This document shows, piece by piece, positions 33,637-42,985 of a stretch of 64,000 bases of DNA (positions are counted from its first letter, which is position 1; the number at the start of each line of letters is the position of its first letter). The DNA is from Sphingobacterium humi (GTDB taxonomy: Bacteria; Bacteroidota; Bacteroidia; Sphingobacteriales; Sphingobacteriaceae). The notes below the pieces were generated by a model, which had not been told where the DNA came from, did not search any database, and saw nothing but the letters and a program-made list of their open reading frames with translations. Location: contig NZ_WSQA01000004.1 in assembly GCF_009768885.1 (NCBI RefSeq), positions 310,001 to 374,000 of the forward strand, read 5' to 3'. The position numbers and the translations under genes were made by a program.

Positions 33637-35400
33637 TTGGAAAAAGAATCTATCTCTGGAAAAGCATATGACAGTACCCTATTAAGTCGTTTGGCGAAGT
33701 ATATTCGCCCCTATCGAACGATTTTCTGGGTATCGGTGGTCTTAACGATATTATTGGCCGCCGTAGCACCGGCCCTGCCCTTATTGGTAGAATATACCCT
33801 GGATAAATACATCCTCTCGGGTAACAGCGCCGGCCTAACGGAAATGCTGTTGCTGATGCTTGCCCTATTGGTTGCCCAGACCTTGATTCGGTATTTCCAC
33901 ACCTTAATGACCAATACCCTGGGGCAATCCGTTATCCGGGACATCCGGATTCAAGTGTTCAACCATATTACCAACCTGCGCTTAAAATTCTTCGATAATA
34001 CCCCAATTGGCCGATTAATTACCCGTACCATTTCTGACTTGGAAACGATTGCCAATATTTTTTCGGAAGGGTTGATTCAGATTATCGGCGACCTTCTGCA
34101 GCTGGTGGTGATTTTAGGGGTGATGTTCTATACGGATTGGCGCCTGACCTTAGTGGTGCTGATTCCGATGCCTTTGATGATTGCGGCGACCTATATTTTT
34201 AAGGAAGCGATGAAATCGGCCTTTCAGAGTGTTCGCCTGTGGGTATCTAACCTGAACACCTTTCTGCAGGAGCATATCACCGGTATGGCCGTTATCCAAT
34301 ATTTTGCGCGCGAAGAACAGGAGATGCGCAAGTTTAAAGAAATTAATGCGGAGCATCGAAATGCCCATATCCGGGCGAACTGGTATTTCTCGATCTTCTT
34401 CCCGGTGCTGGAGGTTATTGTAGCGATAGCTACGGGATTGTTAGTTTGGTATGGCTCGAAGCAAATTCTGGCGGATGCCATTTCGCCGGGTGTAGTCGTG
34501 GCCTTTATCATGTATATCAATATGATCTTCCGCCCGATTCGCGAGCTGATCGATAAATTCAACACCCTACAGATGGGTATGGTGTCTGCAGAGCGTATTT
34601 TTGATGTGTTAGATACCGATGAATTTACCCCTTATCATGGCGATTATAAGCCGGCACATGTTGCGGGCTCGATAAGCTTTAAAAATGTATGGTTCGCCTA
34701 TAACGAAGAGAAATGGGTGCTGAAAGACATTAGTTTCACCGTTCAGCCGGGGGAGACCTTGGCCTTGGTGGGTGCTACGGGCGCGGGGAAATCCTCTATT
34801 ATTAATATTTTGAGTCGTTTTTACGAAATCCAGAAAGGGGAAATCTTGCTGGATGGCGTGGATATTCGGGAATATGACCTGAGCTTTCTGCGGCAAACCA
34901 TCGCCACCGTATTGCAGGATGTTTTCTTATTTTCGGATAGCGTGCTGAATAATATCCGCTTAAACAACCCGAAGATCAGCATGGACAGCATTGTGGATGC
35001 ATCGAAAAAGGTGGGTGCCTACGATTTTATCATGCGTTTGCCGGGTAATTTTGATTATCAGGTGCAGGAACGCGGCTCGACTTTATCAGCCGGGCAGGCC
35101 CAATTGATCTCTTTTATTCGCGCCTTGGTGCACGACCCTAAAATACTGATCTTGGATGAGGCAACATCATCCATTGATACCGAAACGGAGTTATTGATTC
35201 AACATGCCATCGATAATTTAATGGATGGACGCACCTCTATTGTAATTGCCCACCGCCTATCCACGATTCAGAAAGCCGATAAAATTATTGTGCTGGATAA
35301 GGGCGAGATTATGGAGATGGGAAGCCACCATGAGCTGCTGGACATGGACGGGCATTACAAGCGTTTATATGACCTGCAGTTTAATTCGGCGGGGATATAA
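33637..35400 (+). CDS. ABC transporter, fused permease and ATP-binding protein
   Basis: A 587-residue type I exporter half-transporter that works as a dimer. Six membrane helices span about 25-320 (IFWVSVVLTILLAAVAPALP; LIQIIGDLLQLVVILGVMFY). The nucleotide-binding domain has Walker A GATGAGKSS (379-387), signature LSAGQ (about 483), Walker B ILILDEATSSID (about 503-514) and the H-loop IAHRLS. It resembles MsbA/MdlB-like multidrug or lipid exporters; the substrate is not clear. The start is a TTG, 10 bp after truA, with no better ATG in frame. It is 15 bp upstream of the EEP gene. Confidence 0.93.
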   Translation: MEKESISGKAYDSTLLSRLAKYIRPYRTIFWVSVVLTILLAAVAPALPLLVEYTLDKYILSGNSAGLTEMLLLMLALLVAQTLIRYFHTLMTNTLGQSVIRDIRIQVFNHITNLRLKFFDNTPIGRLITRTISDLETIANIFSEGLIQIIGDLLQLVVILGVMFYTDWRLTLVVLIPMPLMIAATYIFKEAMKSAFQSVRLWVSNLNTFLQEHITGMAVIQYFAREEQEMRKFKEINAEHRNAHIRANWYFSIFFPVLEVIVAIATGLLVWYGSKQILADAISPGVVVAFIMYINMIFRPIRELIDKFNTLQMGMVSAERIFDVLDTDEFTPYHGDYKPAHVAGSISFKNVWFAYNEEKWVLKDISFTVQPGETLALVGATGAGKSSIINILSRFYEIQKGEILLDGVDIREYDLSFLRQTIATVLQDVFLFSDSVLNNIRLNNPKISMDSIVDASKKVGAYDFIMRLPGNFDYQVQERGSTLSAGQAQLISFIRALVHDPKILILDEATSSIDTETELLIQHAIDNLMDGRTSIVIAHRLSTIQKADKIIVLDKGEIMEMGSHHELLDMDGHYKRLYDLQFNSAGI

Positions 35401-35415
35401 ATAATAACCCTAATT

Positions 35416-36474
35416 ATGAAAAAACAGGTGAAAAATCTCTTCCGCCAACTTATCTTGGCTGCGATGATGCTGTCCTGCGGATGCTGTCTGGCCAATAATC
35501 CGCCGAAACAATTACGCGTATTTCAACTTAATATTTGGCAGGAGGGCACGATTGTGCCTGGTGGCTATGAGGGCATCATCGAGGAGATTGTAGACAAAGA
35601 TCCGGATGTGGTCTTGCTGAGTGAGGTCAGAAATTATCAGGGGAAAGATTTGGTGCAGCGCCTGCTGGCTTCCCTGAAAGCCCGCGGTTTAACCTTCTAT
35701 GCCGAATCGAGCCATGCATCCCTAGATGTAGCGGTATTAGCTAAATACCCTATTGAAGAGCAGATGCCTTTGTATAAGCCCGAGGAGCAAATTGGTGCCG
35801 TATTAAAAACAAAAATTATTGTTCATGGTAAGCCTTTTCTGTTTTATTCGGTGCATTTAGATTATAAGGATTACGCCTGTTACTTACCTCGTGGCTATAA
35901 TGGGGCGACTTGGGAACGCATGGACCATATCATTAGCGATGTGGACGAGATAATGACCGCAAACCGTAAAAGCATGCGCGATGAAGCCATTCGTGATATT
36001 ATTGCAGACAGCAACAGGGAGTCGAAGGAGCAAACCATCATCATTGCGGGCGACTTTAACGAACCGTCGCATTTGGATTGGACCAAGGCTACCCAAAATA
36101 TGTTCGATCATAACGGAGCCATTGTTCCTTGGGATTGCTCGGTGATGCTGCAGGAAGCTAAATTTATCGATGCCTTCCGTAAGCAGTACCCGAACCCGGT
36201 GAGCCATCCGGGCTTTACCTTTCCCGCTTACAATAAGGATGCTGAATTTAAAAAGCTAACTTGGGCTCCCCTAGCCGATGATCGGGATAGAATTGATTAT
36301 ATTTATTATAAGCCTGACAAACAGGTTAAGTTAAAAGACATTAAAATTGTTGGGCCAGTAGAGACCATTCGCTATGGTAAGATAGCCCCAAAGGATAGCA
36401 AGGATATTTTCCTGACGCCAAAATCCATTTGGCCAACAGACCATAAAGGATTACTCGCCATCTTCAGCTGGTGA
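35416..36474 (+). CDS. Secreted endonuclease/exonuclease/phosphatase family protein
   Basis: A 352-residue metal-dependent hydrolase of the EEP superfamily (DNase I, inositol phosphatase and sphingomyelinase fold). A signal peptide with a cysteine cluster (LILAAMMLSCGCCLANN) suggests export, possibly as a lipoprotein. Motifs: the N of VFQLNIWQEG, the metal-binding glutamate in VVLLSEVRNYQGKD, YSVHLDY, IIAGDFNEPSHLDW, and the terminal DRIDYIYYKP and WPTDHKGLLA. The substrate (phosphodiester of nucleic acid, lipid or sugar) cannot be assigned. It is the last gene of the truA operon and is followed by a strong terminator. Confidence 0.88.
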   Translation: MKKQVKNLFRQLILAAMMLSCGCCLANNPPKQLRVFQLNIWQEGTIVPGGYEGIIEEIVDKDPDVVLLSEVRNYQGKDLVQRLLASLKARGLTFYAESSHASLDVAVLAKYPIEEQMPLYKPEEQIGAVLKTKIIVHGKPFLFYSVHLDYKDYACYLPRGYNGATWERMDHIISDVDEIMTANRKSMRDEAIRDIIADSNRESKEQTIIIAGDFNEPSHLDWTKATQNMFDHNGAIVPWDCSVMLQEAKFIDAFRKQYPNPVSHPGFTFPAYNKDAEFKKLTWAPLADDRDRIDYIYYKPDKQVKLKDIKIVGPVETIRYGKIAPKDSKDIFLTPKSIWPTDHKGLLAIFSW

Positions 36475-36476
36475 TA

Positions 36477-36515
36477 AAAAAAAGCGGTTGTCCATGATGG
36501 ACAACCGCTTTTTTT
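36477..36515. terminator. Strong bidirectional terminator
   Basis: An 18-bp perfect stem (AAAAAAAGCGGTTGTCCA and its complement) with a 3-nt loop. Seven or more T follow on either strand, so it serves the truA operon and the convergent M3 peptidase gene. Confidence 0.92.
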
Positions 36516-36551
36516 ATGTATAACCTTCTTTGAAAGAAGGATATTTCTAGC

Positions 36552-38678
36552 TTAGTTTAAGCCTCTTTTTTCCATTAAGTATACCGGATTTGGATCGGCA
36601 CCACGGAATTTGCGGTACATTTCTGCCGGGTTTCCGGTTCCCCCTTTTTCAAGGATATTGCTACGGAAAGAAGCGGCAGTAGCTTGATCGTACAGGCCTT
36701 TTTCTTTGAAAGCAGCAAAGGCATCGGAATCCAATACTTCAGACCAGATATAGCTGTAATAACCTGCAGAATAGCCTCCTGAGAAGATATGTTGGAAATA
36801 AGTACTTCTATAACGCGGGATAATCGCGTCGATTAATCCGATTTTGCTCATAGCAGCCTTCTCGAAATCATTGGCTTTACCGCTTACTGGTTTTGTTGCA
36901 GCATGGTAATTCATATCTAAGATCGAAGCGGCAAGGTATTCCACAGTAGCGAATCCTTGATCGAAGGTTCCTGCTTTTTGCATTTTCTCAATCAACGCAT
37001 CTGGAATAGCTTCTTTTGTTTGGTAATGCTTGGCGTAAGATTTTAACACTTCCGGATCGCCGGCCCAGTTTTCCATAATCTGAGATGGCAACTCCACGAA
37101 ATCACGTGGTACAGATGTTCCGGCAAGGCTTCTGTGTTTTACGTTCGAGAACAAGCCGTGTAGGGCATGTCCGAACTCGTGGAACAAGGTTGTGGCCTCA
37201 TCAAAAGTTAATAAAGCCGGGTTATCTCCTACCGGTTTCGTAAAGTTACATACGATAGAAATAACAGGAGCTACACGTTTGCCATCCTTACGGCTTTGCG
37301 CACGGTAAGAAGTCATCCAAGCGCCTGAGCGTTTTGACTCACGTGGGAAGAAATCAGCATATAACAAGCCTAAGTGTGAACCATCTTTATCGCGTACTTC
37401 GTATACTTCCACTTCCGGATGGTATACAGGCACATTATTTAAAGCGACAAAGCTGATTCCCCACAGTTTGTTTGCCGTTTCGAAAGCACCTTCACGAACA
37501 GCTGGTAAGCTGAAATACGGCTTAATTTCCTCTTCGTTTAAGGCATATCTCGCTTTACGGATTTTCTCCTGGTAATAGCGCCAATCGTAAGGAGCTACTT
37601 GGAAAGTGTCTTTAGCAGCGTTGATTTCCTTTTGAATATCGGCCGCTTCTAACTTGGCTTTTGCTAAAGCTGGCGTCCACAATTTATTCAATAAGGCATT
37701 TACGTTGCTTGGATTTTCAGCCATAGACTCTTCCAATACATAAGCTGCATGAGAGTCATAGCCCAATAATTTAGCTTTCTCTAAACGAAGGTTGGCAATT
37801 TTAACCAGGGTTTCATTGTTATCTAAGGTATTGCCATGATTACCTTTCAACTGATAGGCTTCCCAAATTTGCTTGCGCAATTCACGGTTATCCGCATATT
37901 GTAAGAATGGCATAATGGAAGGGTTTTGCAATGTAAATACCCATTTACCTTCTTTATTTCTTGCTTTGGCTTCATTGGCAGCTGCCGTTTTCAATTCTTC
38001 CGGCAGGCCGGCAAGGTCTTCCGCTTTATCGACAACCAATTCAAAAGCATTCATCTCGGCCAATAGGTTTTGACCAAATTGGGTGGTCAAAACGGAAAGG
38101 TCCGCATTGATTTTCTTTAATTTTTCTTTATCAGCGTCTTTCAGGTTAGCTCCTGCGCGCACAAAACCTTTATAGGTTTCTTCTAATAGTTTTTGATCTT
38201 CTGCATCAAGGCCTAAACCTTCTTTATTCGCATATACAGCTTTTACACGGTCGAACAATTTCGCATTTAAGGAAATCTCATCAGAGTGCGCAGATAAAAC
38301 CGGGGCTAAATCTTTCGCTATGGCTTGAATCGAATCATTGGTATTGGCAGAATTCAAGTTATAAAACACGGTAGATACACGACTTAATAATTGTCCTGCC
38401 TTTTCAAGAGCAAGAATGGTATTCTCGAAGGAAGGCTCCTGATCGTTGTTCAGAATGGAATCTACTTCGGTATTATGTTTGGCTAGGGCCTCCTCAAAAG
38501 CAGGTCTAAAGTGCTCATCCTTAATCTGATCGAATGGAGGAACTTCAAAGGGGGTTTCGTATGCCGTTAATAATGGGTTTTTCAAATCTTCAGTTTTTTG
38601 TGTACTGTTTTGGTTGTTACACCCTACGATTAAGCTTGCCACAACAGCTAGGCAGGGTAAAAAACTTCTTTTGTTCAT
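36552..38678 (-). CDS. M3 family metallopeptidase (peptidyl-dipeptidase Dcp-like lipoprotein)
   Basis: A 708-residue zinc peptidase of the thimet oligopeptidase family, which releases dipeptides or degrades short peptides. The N-terminus (MNKRSFLPCLAVVASLIVGC) has a lipobox cysteine at 20, so it is probably periplasmic and membrane-anchored. The zinc site HEFGH sits near residue 498 in LTFDEATTLFHEFGHALHGL, with the further conserved GTSVPRDFVELPSQIMENWA and YRSTYFQHIFSGGYSAGYYS. The length is normal for Dcp. It has its own -7 box and is divergent from the DUF4407 gene. Confidence 0.95.
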   Translation of the reverse strand: MNKRSFLPCLAVVASLIVGCNNQNSTQKTEDLKNPLLTAYETPFEVPPFDQIKDEHFRPAFEEALAKHNTEVDSILNNDQEPSFENTILALEKAGQLLSRVSTVFYNLNSANTNDSIQAIAKDLAPVLSAHSDEISLNAKLFDRVKAVYANKEGLGLDAEDQKLLEETYKGFVRAGANLKDADKEKLKKINADLSVLTTQFGQNLLAEMNAFELVVDKAEDLAGLPEELKTAAANEAKARNKEGKWVFTLQNPSIMPFLQYADNRELRKQIWEAYQLKGNHGNTLDNNETLVKIANLRLEKAKLLGYDSHAAYVLEESMAENPSNVNALLNKLWTPALAKAKLEAADIQKEINAAKDTFQVAPYDWRYYQEKIRKARYALNEEEIKPYFSLPAVREGAFETANKLWGISFVALNNVPVYHPEVEVYEVRDKDGSHLGLLYADFFPRESKRSGAWMTSYRAQSRKDGKRVAPVISIVCNFTKPVGDNPALLTFDEATTLFHEFGHALHGLFSNVKHRSLAGTSVPRDFVELPSQIMENWAGDPEVLKSYAKHYQTKEAIPDALIEKMQKAGTFDQGFATVEYLAASILDMNYHAATKPVSGKANDFEKAAMSKIGLIDAIIPRYRSTYFQHIFSGGYSAGYYSYIWSEVLDSDAFAAFKEKGLYDQATAASFRSNILEKGGTGNPAEMYRKFRGADPNPVYLMEKRGLN

Positions 38679-38706
38679 TATTCGTTCTTTTAATTCAAAT
38701 TTTGTG

Positions 38707-38714
38707 CAAAGGTA
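38707..38714 (-). promoter_or_regulatory. Predicted -7 element of the M3 peptidase gene (TACCTTTG)
   Basis: Exact match to TAnnTTTG on the minus strand, about 29 nt before the start codon. No clear -33 box. Confidence 0.5.
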
Positions 38715-38839
38715 ATATAATTTAACTAATTATAACTATTTGCGATCTGCTGGGATTTGTGATAATATGCAGATTTTTTCGGTAATTTGCTGTAACAATT
38801 ACGCTAATTAAGCGTCTAATAGACAAAGATTTAAAAAGC

Positions 38840-39928
38840 ATGAAATCATTTTTCTGGTGGTGCGCCGGTGTACACCGCGAAACCTTGGAGCGATACCCGG
38901 AGGAACATAATAAATACATCAGTATTGGCGCAACCATATTCTTTACTGGATTATTCGCCGCCCTGGCAGGTGGTTATGCGCTTTATTTTGTGTTTAGCGG
39001 CTCCCCCTTCGCGATTTTCTACGCCCTTATTTTCGGGCTGATTTGGGGATTGGCGATCTTCAACCTCGACCGCTACATTGTATTGAGTATTGACAAAAAC
39101 AGGAATGCCGCCAAGCAGTTACTGCAAGCCTTGCCCCGGATTTTACTCGCCATATTAATTGGTTTGATTATCTCCAGGCCTTTGGAGCTCAAGATTTTTG
39201 ACAAAGAGATTCGGGAATATTTACGCACGGAATACCTGGTGCAGCAAAATGCGAAAATAGACACCTTAAATAAAACCTTCGAGAACAAGTACCTCGTGGA
39301 ATATGGGCAACTGAATACCTTGAAAACACAGGCTGACTCTTTAGAAGCGAGTATTAAAACTTCGCGCCAACAGTTAAATCATGAGATTTTCGGGACCAAA
39401 ACCGATGAAACCTCGGGCGTAATGGGCTATGGCCCTTACGCGAAAATGAAGGAGTCCGCCCTGAATCAACAACAAAACTACCTCGACACCCTACGCGGAA
39501 GAATACAACAAAAGGAATCGACCTTATTGCAGCGAAAGGGCGCTGAGGGCCTATTGGATCAACGCATCCTCTCGGATAAATCTTTGGATAGCGCCATCAA
39601 TGTGGCCGGATTTGCTGACCGCAATGCGGCCTTGAGTAATTTGCATAAAAAGCCCGATGGTACCGTAAATAAAAGCACGGAAAATGCCGTCATATTTATT
39701 GCCTTGTTGTTTATCTTCTTTGAATGCCTACCGGTGTTTGTGAAGCTGATGAGTGGCAAAGATGCCTACGATAATGCCTTAAGAAACCAACGGGAAATTC
39801 ACGATTACGAATCGGATAGCGGCGTACGTGTTGAAAAAACAGCAATCGATAAAATTGAAGATTATCGCGTAGACGCATCTATAAAAAAACGAATGGACAA
39901 GCTTCAAGCTGAGTTTGAAGAATCTTAA
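38840..39928 (+). CDS. DUF4407 family membrane protein
   Basis: A 362-residue protein. The N-terminus FWWCAGVHRETLERYPEEHN precedes three helices (about 30-52, 54-75 and 95-112), with the DUF4407 hallmark GLIWGLAIFNLDRYIVLSID. A long coiled-coil domain lies between about 130 and 250 (TLNKTFENKYLVEYGQLNTL; QQKESTLLQRKG), followed by another helix (VIFIALLFIFFECLPVFVKL, about 275-295) and a basic tail. The family is membrane-anchored with an extracytoplasmic coiled coil; its role is unknown. It is transcribed alone and ends at a hairpin. Confidence 0.9.
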   Translation: MKSFFWWCAGVHRETLERYPEEHNKYISIGATIFFTGLFAALAGGYALYFVFSGSPFAIFYALIFGLIWGLAIFNLDRYIVLSIDKNRNAAKQLLQALPRILLAILIGLIISRPLELKIFDKEIREYLRTEYLVQQNAKIDTLNKTFENKYLVEYGQLNTLKTQADSLEASIKTSRQQLNHEIFGTKTDETSGVMGYGPYAKMKESALNQQQNYLDTLRGRIQQKESTLLQRKGAEGLLDQRILSDKSLDSAINVAGFADRNAALSNLHKKPDGTVNKSTENAVIFIALLFIFFECLPVFVKLMSGKDAYDNALRNQREIHDYESDSGVRVEKTAIDKIEDYRVDASIKKRMDKLQAEFEES

Positions 39929-39982
39929 CAAGCCAGACTTCCAAAAGACACTAACCCGCTTTTTGTAAGCTAGTTACCACAT

Positions 39983-40029
39983 ACGCCAATACCTGCTATA
40001 AAATATAAAAGCGGTATTGGCGTTATTTT
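39983..40029 (+). terminator. Terminator of the DUF4407 gene
   Basis: An 11-bp perfect stem (ACGCCAATACC / GGTATTGGCGT) with a 19-nt loop, followed by TATTTTT. A small CGGGC/GCCCG hairpin at 40054-40067 then precedes the racemase gene. Confidence 0.75.
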
Positions 40030-40093
40030 TGAACAATACCTTAGGCTTGCTTACGGGCAATAGCCCGAGCGGTTGGATTTAAATTGGAGTGTT

Positions 40094-40846
40094 ATGATTG
40101 GAATTATTGGAGGCGTAGGACCTTTAGCAGGTATAGATATCGCCAGAAAGATTATGGAGGAAACTCTTGCACATACAGATCAAGAACATCTTCCCGTTTT
40201 ATTATCATCACAGCCTAACCGTATTCCGAATCGATTGGAATACTTGATGGGTGTGGAACCACGCAACCCCGGCCATGCCATTGCTGAAATAAGTATGGAA
40301 CTGGAAAAAACCGGCGCCACGGTCATCGGGATGCCGAGTAACACGGCTCATACCCCGCCTATTTTTGACCTGATACAAGCGGAACTGGCCAAACAGGGTT
40401 CGCAAGTGCGCTTCCTGCACATGATTGAAGAAATGGCACACTATATTCAGCAAGAACATCCCGATAAAACTGTAGGTGTGTTGGCAACGAATGGCACCCG
40501 CAATAACGGACTCTATAAAAACACCTTTGAAAAGCTAGGTATGGCATGTTTGCAACCATCTGAAAGCATGCAGACCAAAGTGCATGAAGCCATTTATGAT
40601 AAAACATACGGCATTAAATACGTCTCCTCGCCTGTTACAAATCGTGCCCACGATGCCTTAGTAGCAGCTATTCAAGAGTTAAAACATCAGGGGGCACAAT
40701 TGGGGGTATTTGGCTGTACCGACATCCCCATGGCCTTAAAAGAAAAATCGTACAATGGACTACCCGTCCTGGATCCAAATAGGATTTTAGCACGCGCCCT
40801 TATTCAAGCGACTAGCCCGGAAAAACTAAAAACAGACGATCATTAA
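40094..40846 (+). CDS. Aspartate/glutamate racemase family protein
   Basis: A 250-residue protein of the cofactor-independent Asp/Glu racemase family. The start MIGIIGGVGPLAGIDIARKI is diagnostic. Active-site positions are GMPSNTAHTP and VFGCTDIPMAL. The usual family has Cys at both places; here the first is S82 and the second C208. From family knowledge, E. coli YgeA has a Thr at the first position and is specific for L-Asp/L-Glu, so this protein may likewise be a one-cysteine racemase. A longer frame from a TTG is open, but GGAG 5 nt before the ATG at 40094 supports this start. The role could be D-amino-acid supply for the wall or catabolism. Confidence 0.9.
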   Translation: MIGIIGGVGPLAGIDIARKIMEETLAHTDQEHLPVLLSSQPNRIPNRLEYLMGVEPRNPGHAIAEISMELEKTGATVIGMPSNTAHTPPIFDLIQAELAKQGSQVRFLHMIEEMAHYIQQEHPDKTVGVLATNGTRNNGLYKNTFEKLGMACLQPSESMQTKVHEAIYDKTYGIKYVSSPVTNRAHDALVAAIQELKHQGAQLGVFGCTDIPMALKEKSYNGLPVLDPNRILARALIQATSPEKLKTDDH

Positions 40847-41010
40847 ATTACTTGGAAAAATATTTTTCTAAGACAACAGGCATTCCGTTGTTTGTTGATT
40901 TTTTTAAAAAAGTTTGTGACAAACAGAAAAGTTTTCCATTTATTTGCAGCAATAATTTCCCTTTTAATCCTTTGCAAGTTGACTTGCGAAGACCTAAACT
41001 AAAGGAAATC

Positions 41011-41076
41011 ATGAGGCAAGGAAAAACAAAATGCCAGCATTCAACTGATTTGGCATGGGCTATACATAATAGCTGA
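41011..41076 (+). CDS. Candidate 21-residue small protein in a 344-nt intergenic region
   Basis: ATG at 41011 opens MRQGKTKCQHSTDLAWAIHN plus one Ser, with AGGA 4 nt upstream. A promoter-like pair (TTTG at 40913, TTTATTTG at 40939-40946, one mismatch) and a hairpin GCAAGT/ACTTGC (40974-40987) lie before it, and a terminator after it. The gap 40847-41190 contains nothing else I can support. It could equally be the untranslated tail of the racemase mRNA or a small RNA. Confidence 0.25.
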   Translation: MRQGKTKCQHSTDLAWAIHNS

Positions 41077-41109
41077 ATAAAGTGATTAAATCCTATGAAT
41101 CACATATGA

Positions 41110-41142
41110 AACCTGGACAAGTATGCTTGCTCAGGTTTTTTT
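41110..41142 (+). terminator. Intrinsic terminator before the aldehyde dehydrogenase gene
   Basis: AACCTG-GA-CAAG / CTTG-CT-CAGGTT stem with one mismatch and one wobble, 4-nt loop, followed by TTTTTTT. Confidence 0.75.
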
Positions 41143-41190
41143 ATGCCCTAAACTTTGATTTTTTGTATATTTATAAGAATAGGAACACAC

Positions 41191-42600
41191 ATGGCTTACA
41201 CGACCTTTCAGGAAATTGATTCCATATATCAGCAGCAGCAACAATATCAAGACAGCGCAAAACACAGTACCGCAGCACAGCGCTTAAAACTATTAAAACA
41301 GCTATTGGCAGCACTTAAAGCGAAGGAGGATGCCATCCAGAAAGCGCTCTATCAAGATTTCCACAAGTCGGCCATGGAAACGGCCATTACCGAGCAATTC
41401 GCGGTTGAATTTGAACTCAAGCACATCATTAAACATTTACGCAAGTGGATGAAGAATCGTTCTGCCGGCCGCTCGTTGATGCTTCCTAACGTACGCGCTT
41501 ATTTACACTTTGAAGCCAAAGGCCAGGCGCTAATCATTACACCTTGGAACTATCCCTTTCAACTGCCTATGTTTCACCTGGCAGCTAGCGTGGCCGCAGG
41601 CAACGTAACGATGCTCAAGCTATCGGAATTAGCGGTGCATACCAATCAGGTCGTGAAGGAAATTATTCAGGAAGTATTCCCTATCGCGCATGTTGCCGTG
41701 ATAGAGGGAGAAGTTGCAGAAACCAGTTATCTGCTGAATAAGCGTTTTGACCATATCCATTTTACCGGTTCACCGGCGGTCGGAAAAATTGTAATGGCCG
41801 CTGCCAGCAAGCACCTCACCGACATTACCCTGGAACTGGGTGGTAAATCGCCAGCCATTCTGGATAAGAATGTAGCCTTGGAAACCGCTGTAAAGAACAT
41901 TATTTGGGCAAAATTTGTGAATGCTGGCCAGACCTGCGTGGCGCCAGATTATGTGCTTGCCCCTCGCCAACTGAAACTTCAATTGGAACAAGCTTTTAAA
42001 ACAGAAATAGAAGAGGCTTTTGGCAAGAATCCACAGCACTCACCTGACTTCGCACGCATCATTAATGAGAAGCATTTTAAGCGCTTGAGCCAAGCCTTGG
42101 AGGAAGCCAAGCCATTGGGTACCCAAGTGCTGACCGGAGGCGATATGGATGCCAAGGAATGCTACATCGCGCCAACCGTAGTGAGCAATGTGGCCATGAA
42201 CAATAGCCTGATGCAGGAGGAAATATTTGGCCCTATTCTTCCCATTGTGTATTATAACCAAATAAACGAGGCGATCAAATTCGTAAATGGAAAAGAAAAA
42301 CCATTAGCACTCTATATTTTCAGTAAGGACGATAAGTTTAGTAACCATGTGCTGCGCCATACCAGTGCCGGGTCGACCTGCATTAACGACGCCATGATTC
42401 AGATTATGCATCCGAATCTTCCATTTGGCGGGGTAAATAATTCGGGCTTGGGACAGTCTACAGGTTGGTATGGTTTTAAGGCCTTTTCGCATGAACGTGC
42501 CGTTGCCGACGTGAAGCTTCTCCCGGTATCTAAAGTATTCTGGTTCCCTTATACCGAGAAGACATTCAAAATCCTCCGTTGGATGAAAAAACTCATCTAA
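41191..42600 (+). CDS. Aldehyde dehydrogenase family protein (ALDH3-like)
   Basis: A 469-residue NAD(P)-dependent aldehyde dehydrogenase. The catalytic Cys is C249 in NAGQTCVAPDYV and the general base E215 in TLELGGKSPAIL. Other marks are LIITPWNYPFQLPM, FTGSPAVGKIVM and the C-terminal LPFGGVNNSGLGQSTGWYGF. Length and the fused KLSELAVHTNQVV segment point to the ALDH3 branch, which oxidises medium- and long-chain or aromatic aldehydes; the true substrate is unknown. The longer open frame starts at a TTG; the ATG at 41191 gives a proper N-terminus. It converges with the Rieske gene, overlapping by 4 bp. Confidence 0.93.
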   Translation: MAYTTFQEIDSIYQQQQQYQDSAKHSTAAQRLKLLKQLLAALKAKEDAIQKALYQDFHKSAMETAITEQFAVEFELKHIIKHLRKWMKNRSAGRSLMLPNVRAYLHFEAKGQALIITPWNYPFQLPMFHLAASVAAGNVTMLKLSELAVHTNQVVKEIIQEVFPIAHVAVIEGEVAETSYLLNKRFDHIHFTGSPAVGKIVMAAASKHLTDITLELGGKSPAILDKNVALETAVKNIIWAKFVNAGQTCVAPDYVLAPRQLKLQLEQAFKTEIEEAFGKNPQHSPDFARIINEKHFKRLSQALEEAKPLGTQVLTGGDMDAKECYIAPTVVSNVAMNNSLMQEEIFGPILPIVYYNQINEAIKFVNGKEKPLALYIFSKDDKFSNHVLRHTSAGSTCINDAMIQIMHPNLPFGGVNNSGLGQSTGWYGFKAFSHERAVADVKLLPVSKVFWFPYTEKTFKILRWMKKLI

Positions 42601-42953
42601 CCGAAGATCTTATTCCATAGGCTTTTCTTAATCCCCACATAAAACTCATTATCCTCCTTCTTCAAAGGATAGATACGGATATAATTATGTTGTTTTTCAT
42701 CACCTTGCCCGGTTTCTATATTGAAACGATGGCGATGGAAGGGACAGATCAGCTTACCATCCTCGCACCAACCATGGGTAAGATCAGCTCCGGCATGTGG
42801 ACAACGGCTACTGGTGACAGATAATACATTGTTCTCCCGGATGAGGCAGAGCTTCTTTCCGGCAACATGCAGGGCTTTTACATAGTTCCTACTTTCATCA
42901 ATCTTTACCGGCACCTTGTGCCATACCAATTCATCGTCTTCAAATTCTTCCAT
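42597..42953 (-). CDS. Rieske [2Fe-2S] ferredoxin-like protein
   Basis: A 118-residue soluble electron carrier. The cluster ligands are C51 and H53 (SRCPHAGADL) and C70 and H73 (ICPFHRHRF), the standard C-x-H and C-x2-H pair. The frame stays open a further 26 codons upstream, but that part overlaps the typA terminator hairpin, so the start at 42951-42953 (MEEFEDDELVWHKVPV) is better and gives a normal length for this small Rieske family. No oxygenase component is next to it, so its redox partner is unknown. Confidence 0.88.
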   Translation of the reverse strand: MEEFEDDELVWHKVPVKIDESRNYVKALHVAGKKLCLIRENNVLSVTSSRCPHAGADLTHGWCEDGKLICPFHRHRFNIETGQGDEKQHNYIRIYPLKKEDNEFYVGIKKSLWNKIFG

Positions 42954-42985
42954 CCTATAAATTTCAGGCTTTTTATCTAAAATAA

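Noticed and set aside
40852..41076. 74-codon frame beginning with TTG after the racemase gene
   Set aside because: No ribosome site, no family-like composition, and it starts in an A+T-rich region; only its last 21 codons have an ATG with a plausible site, noted separately.
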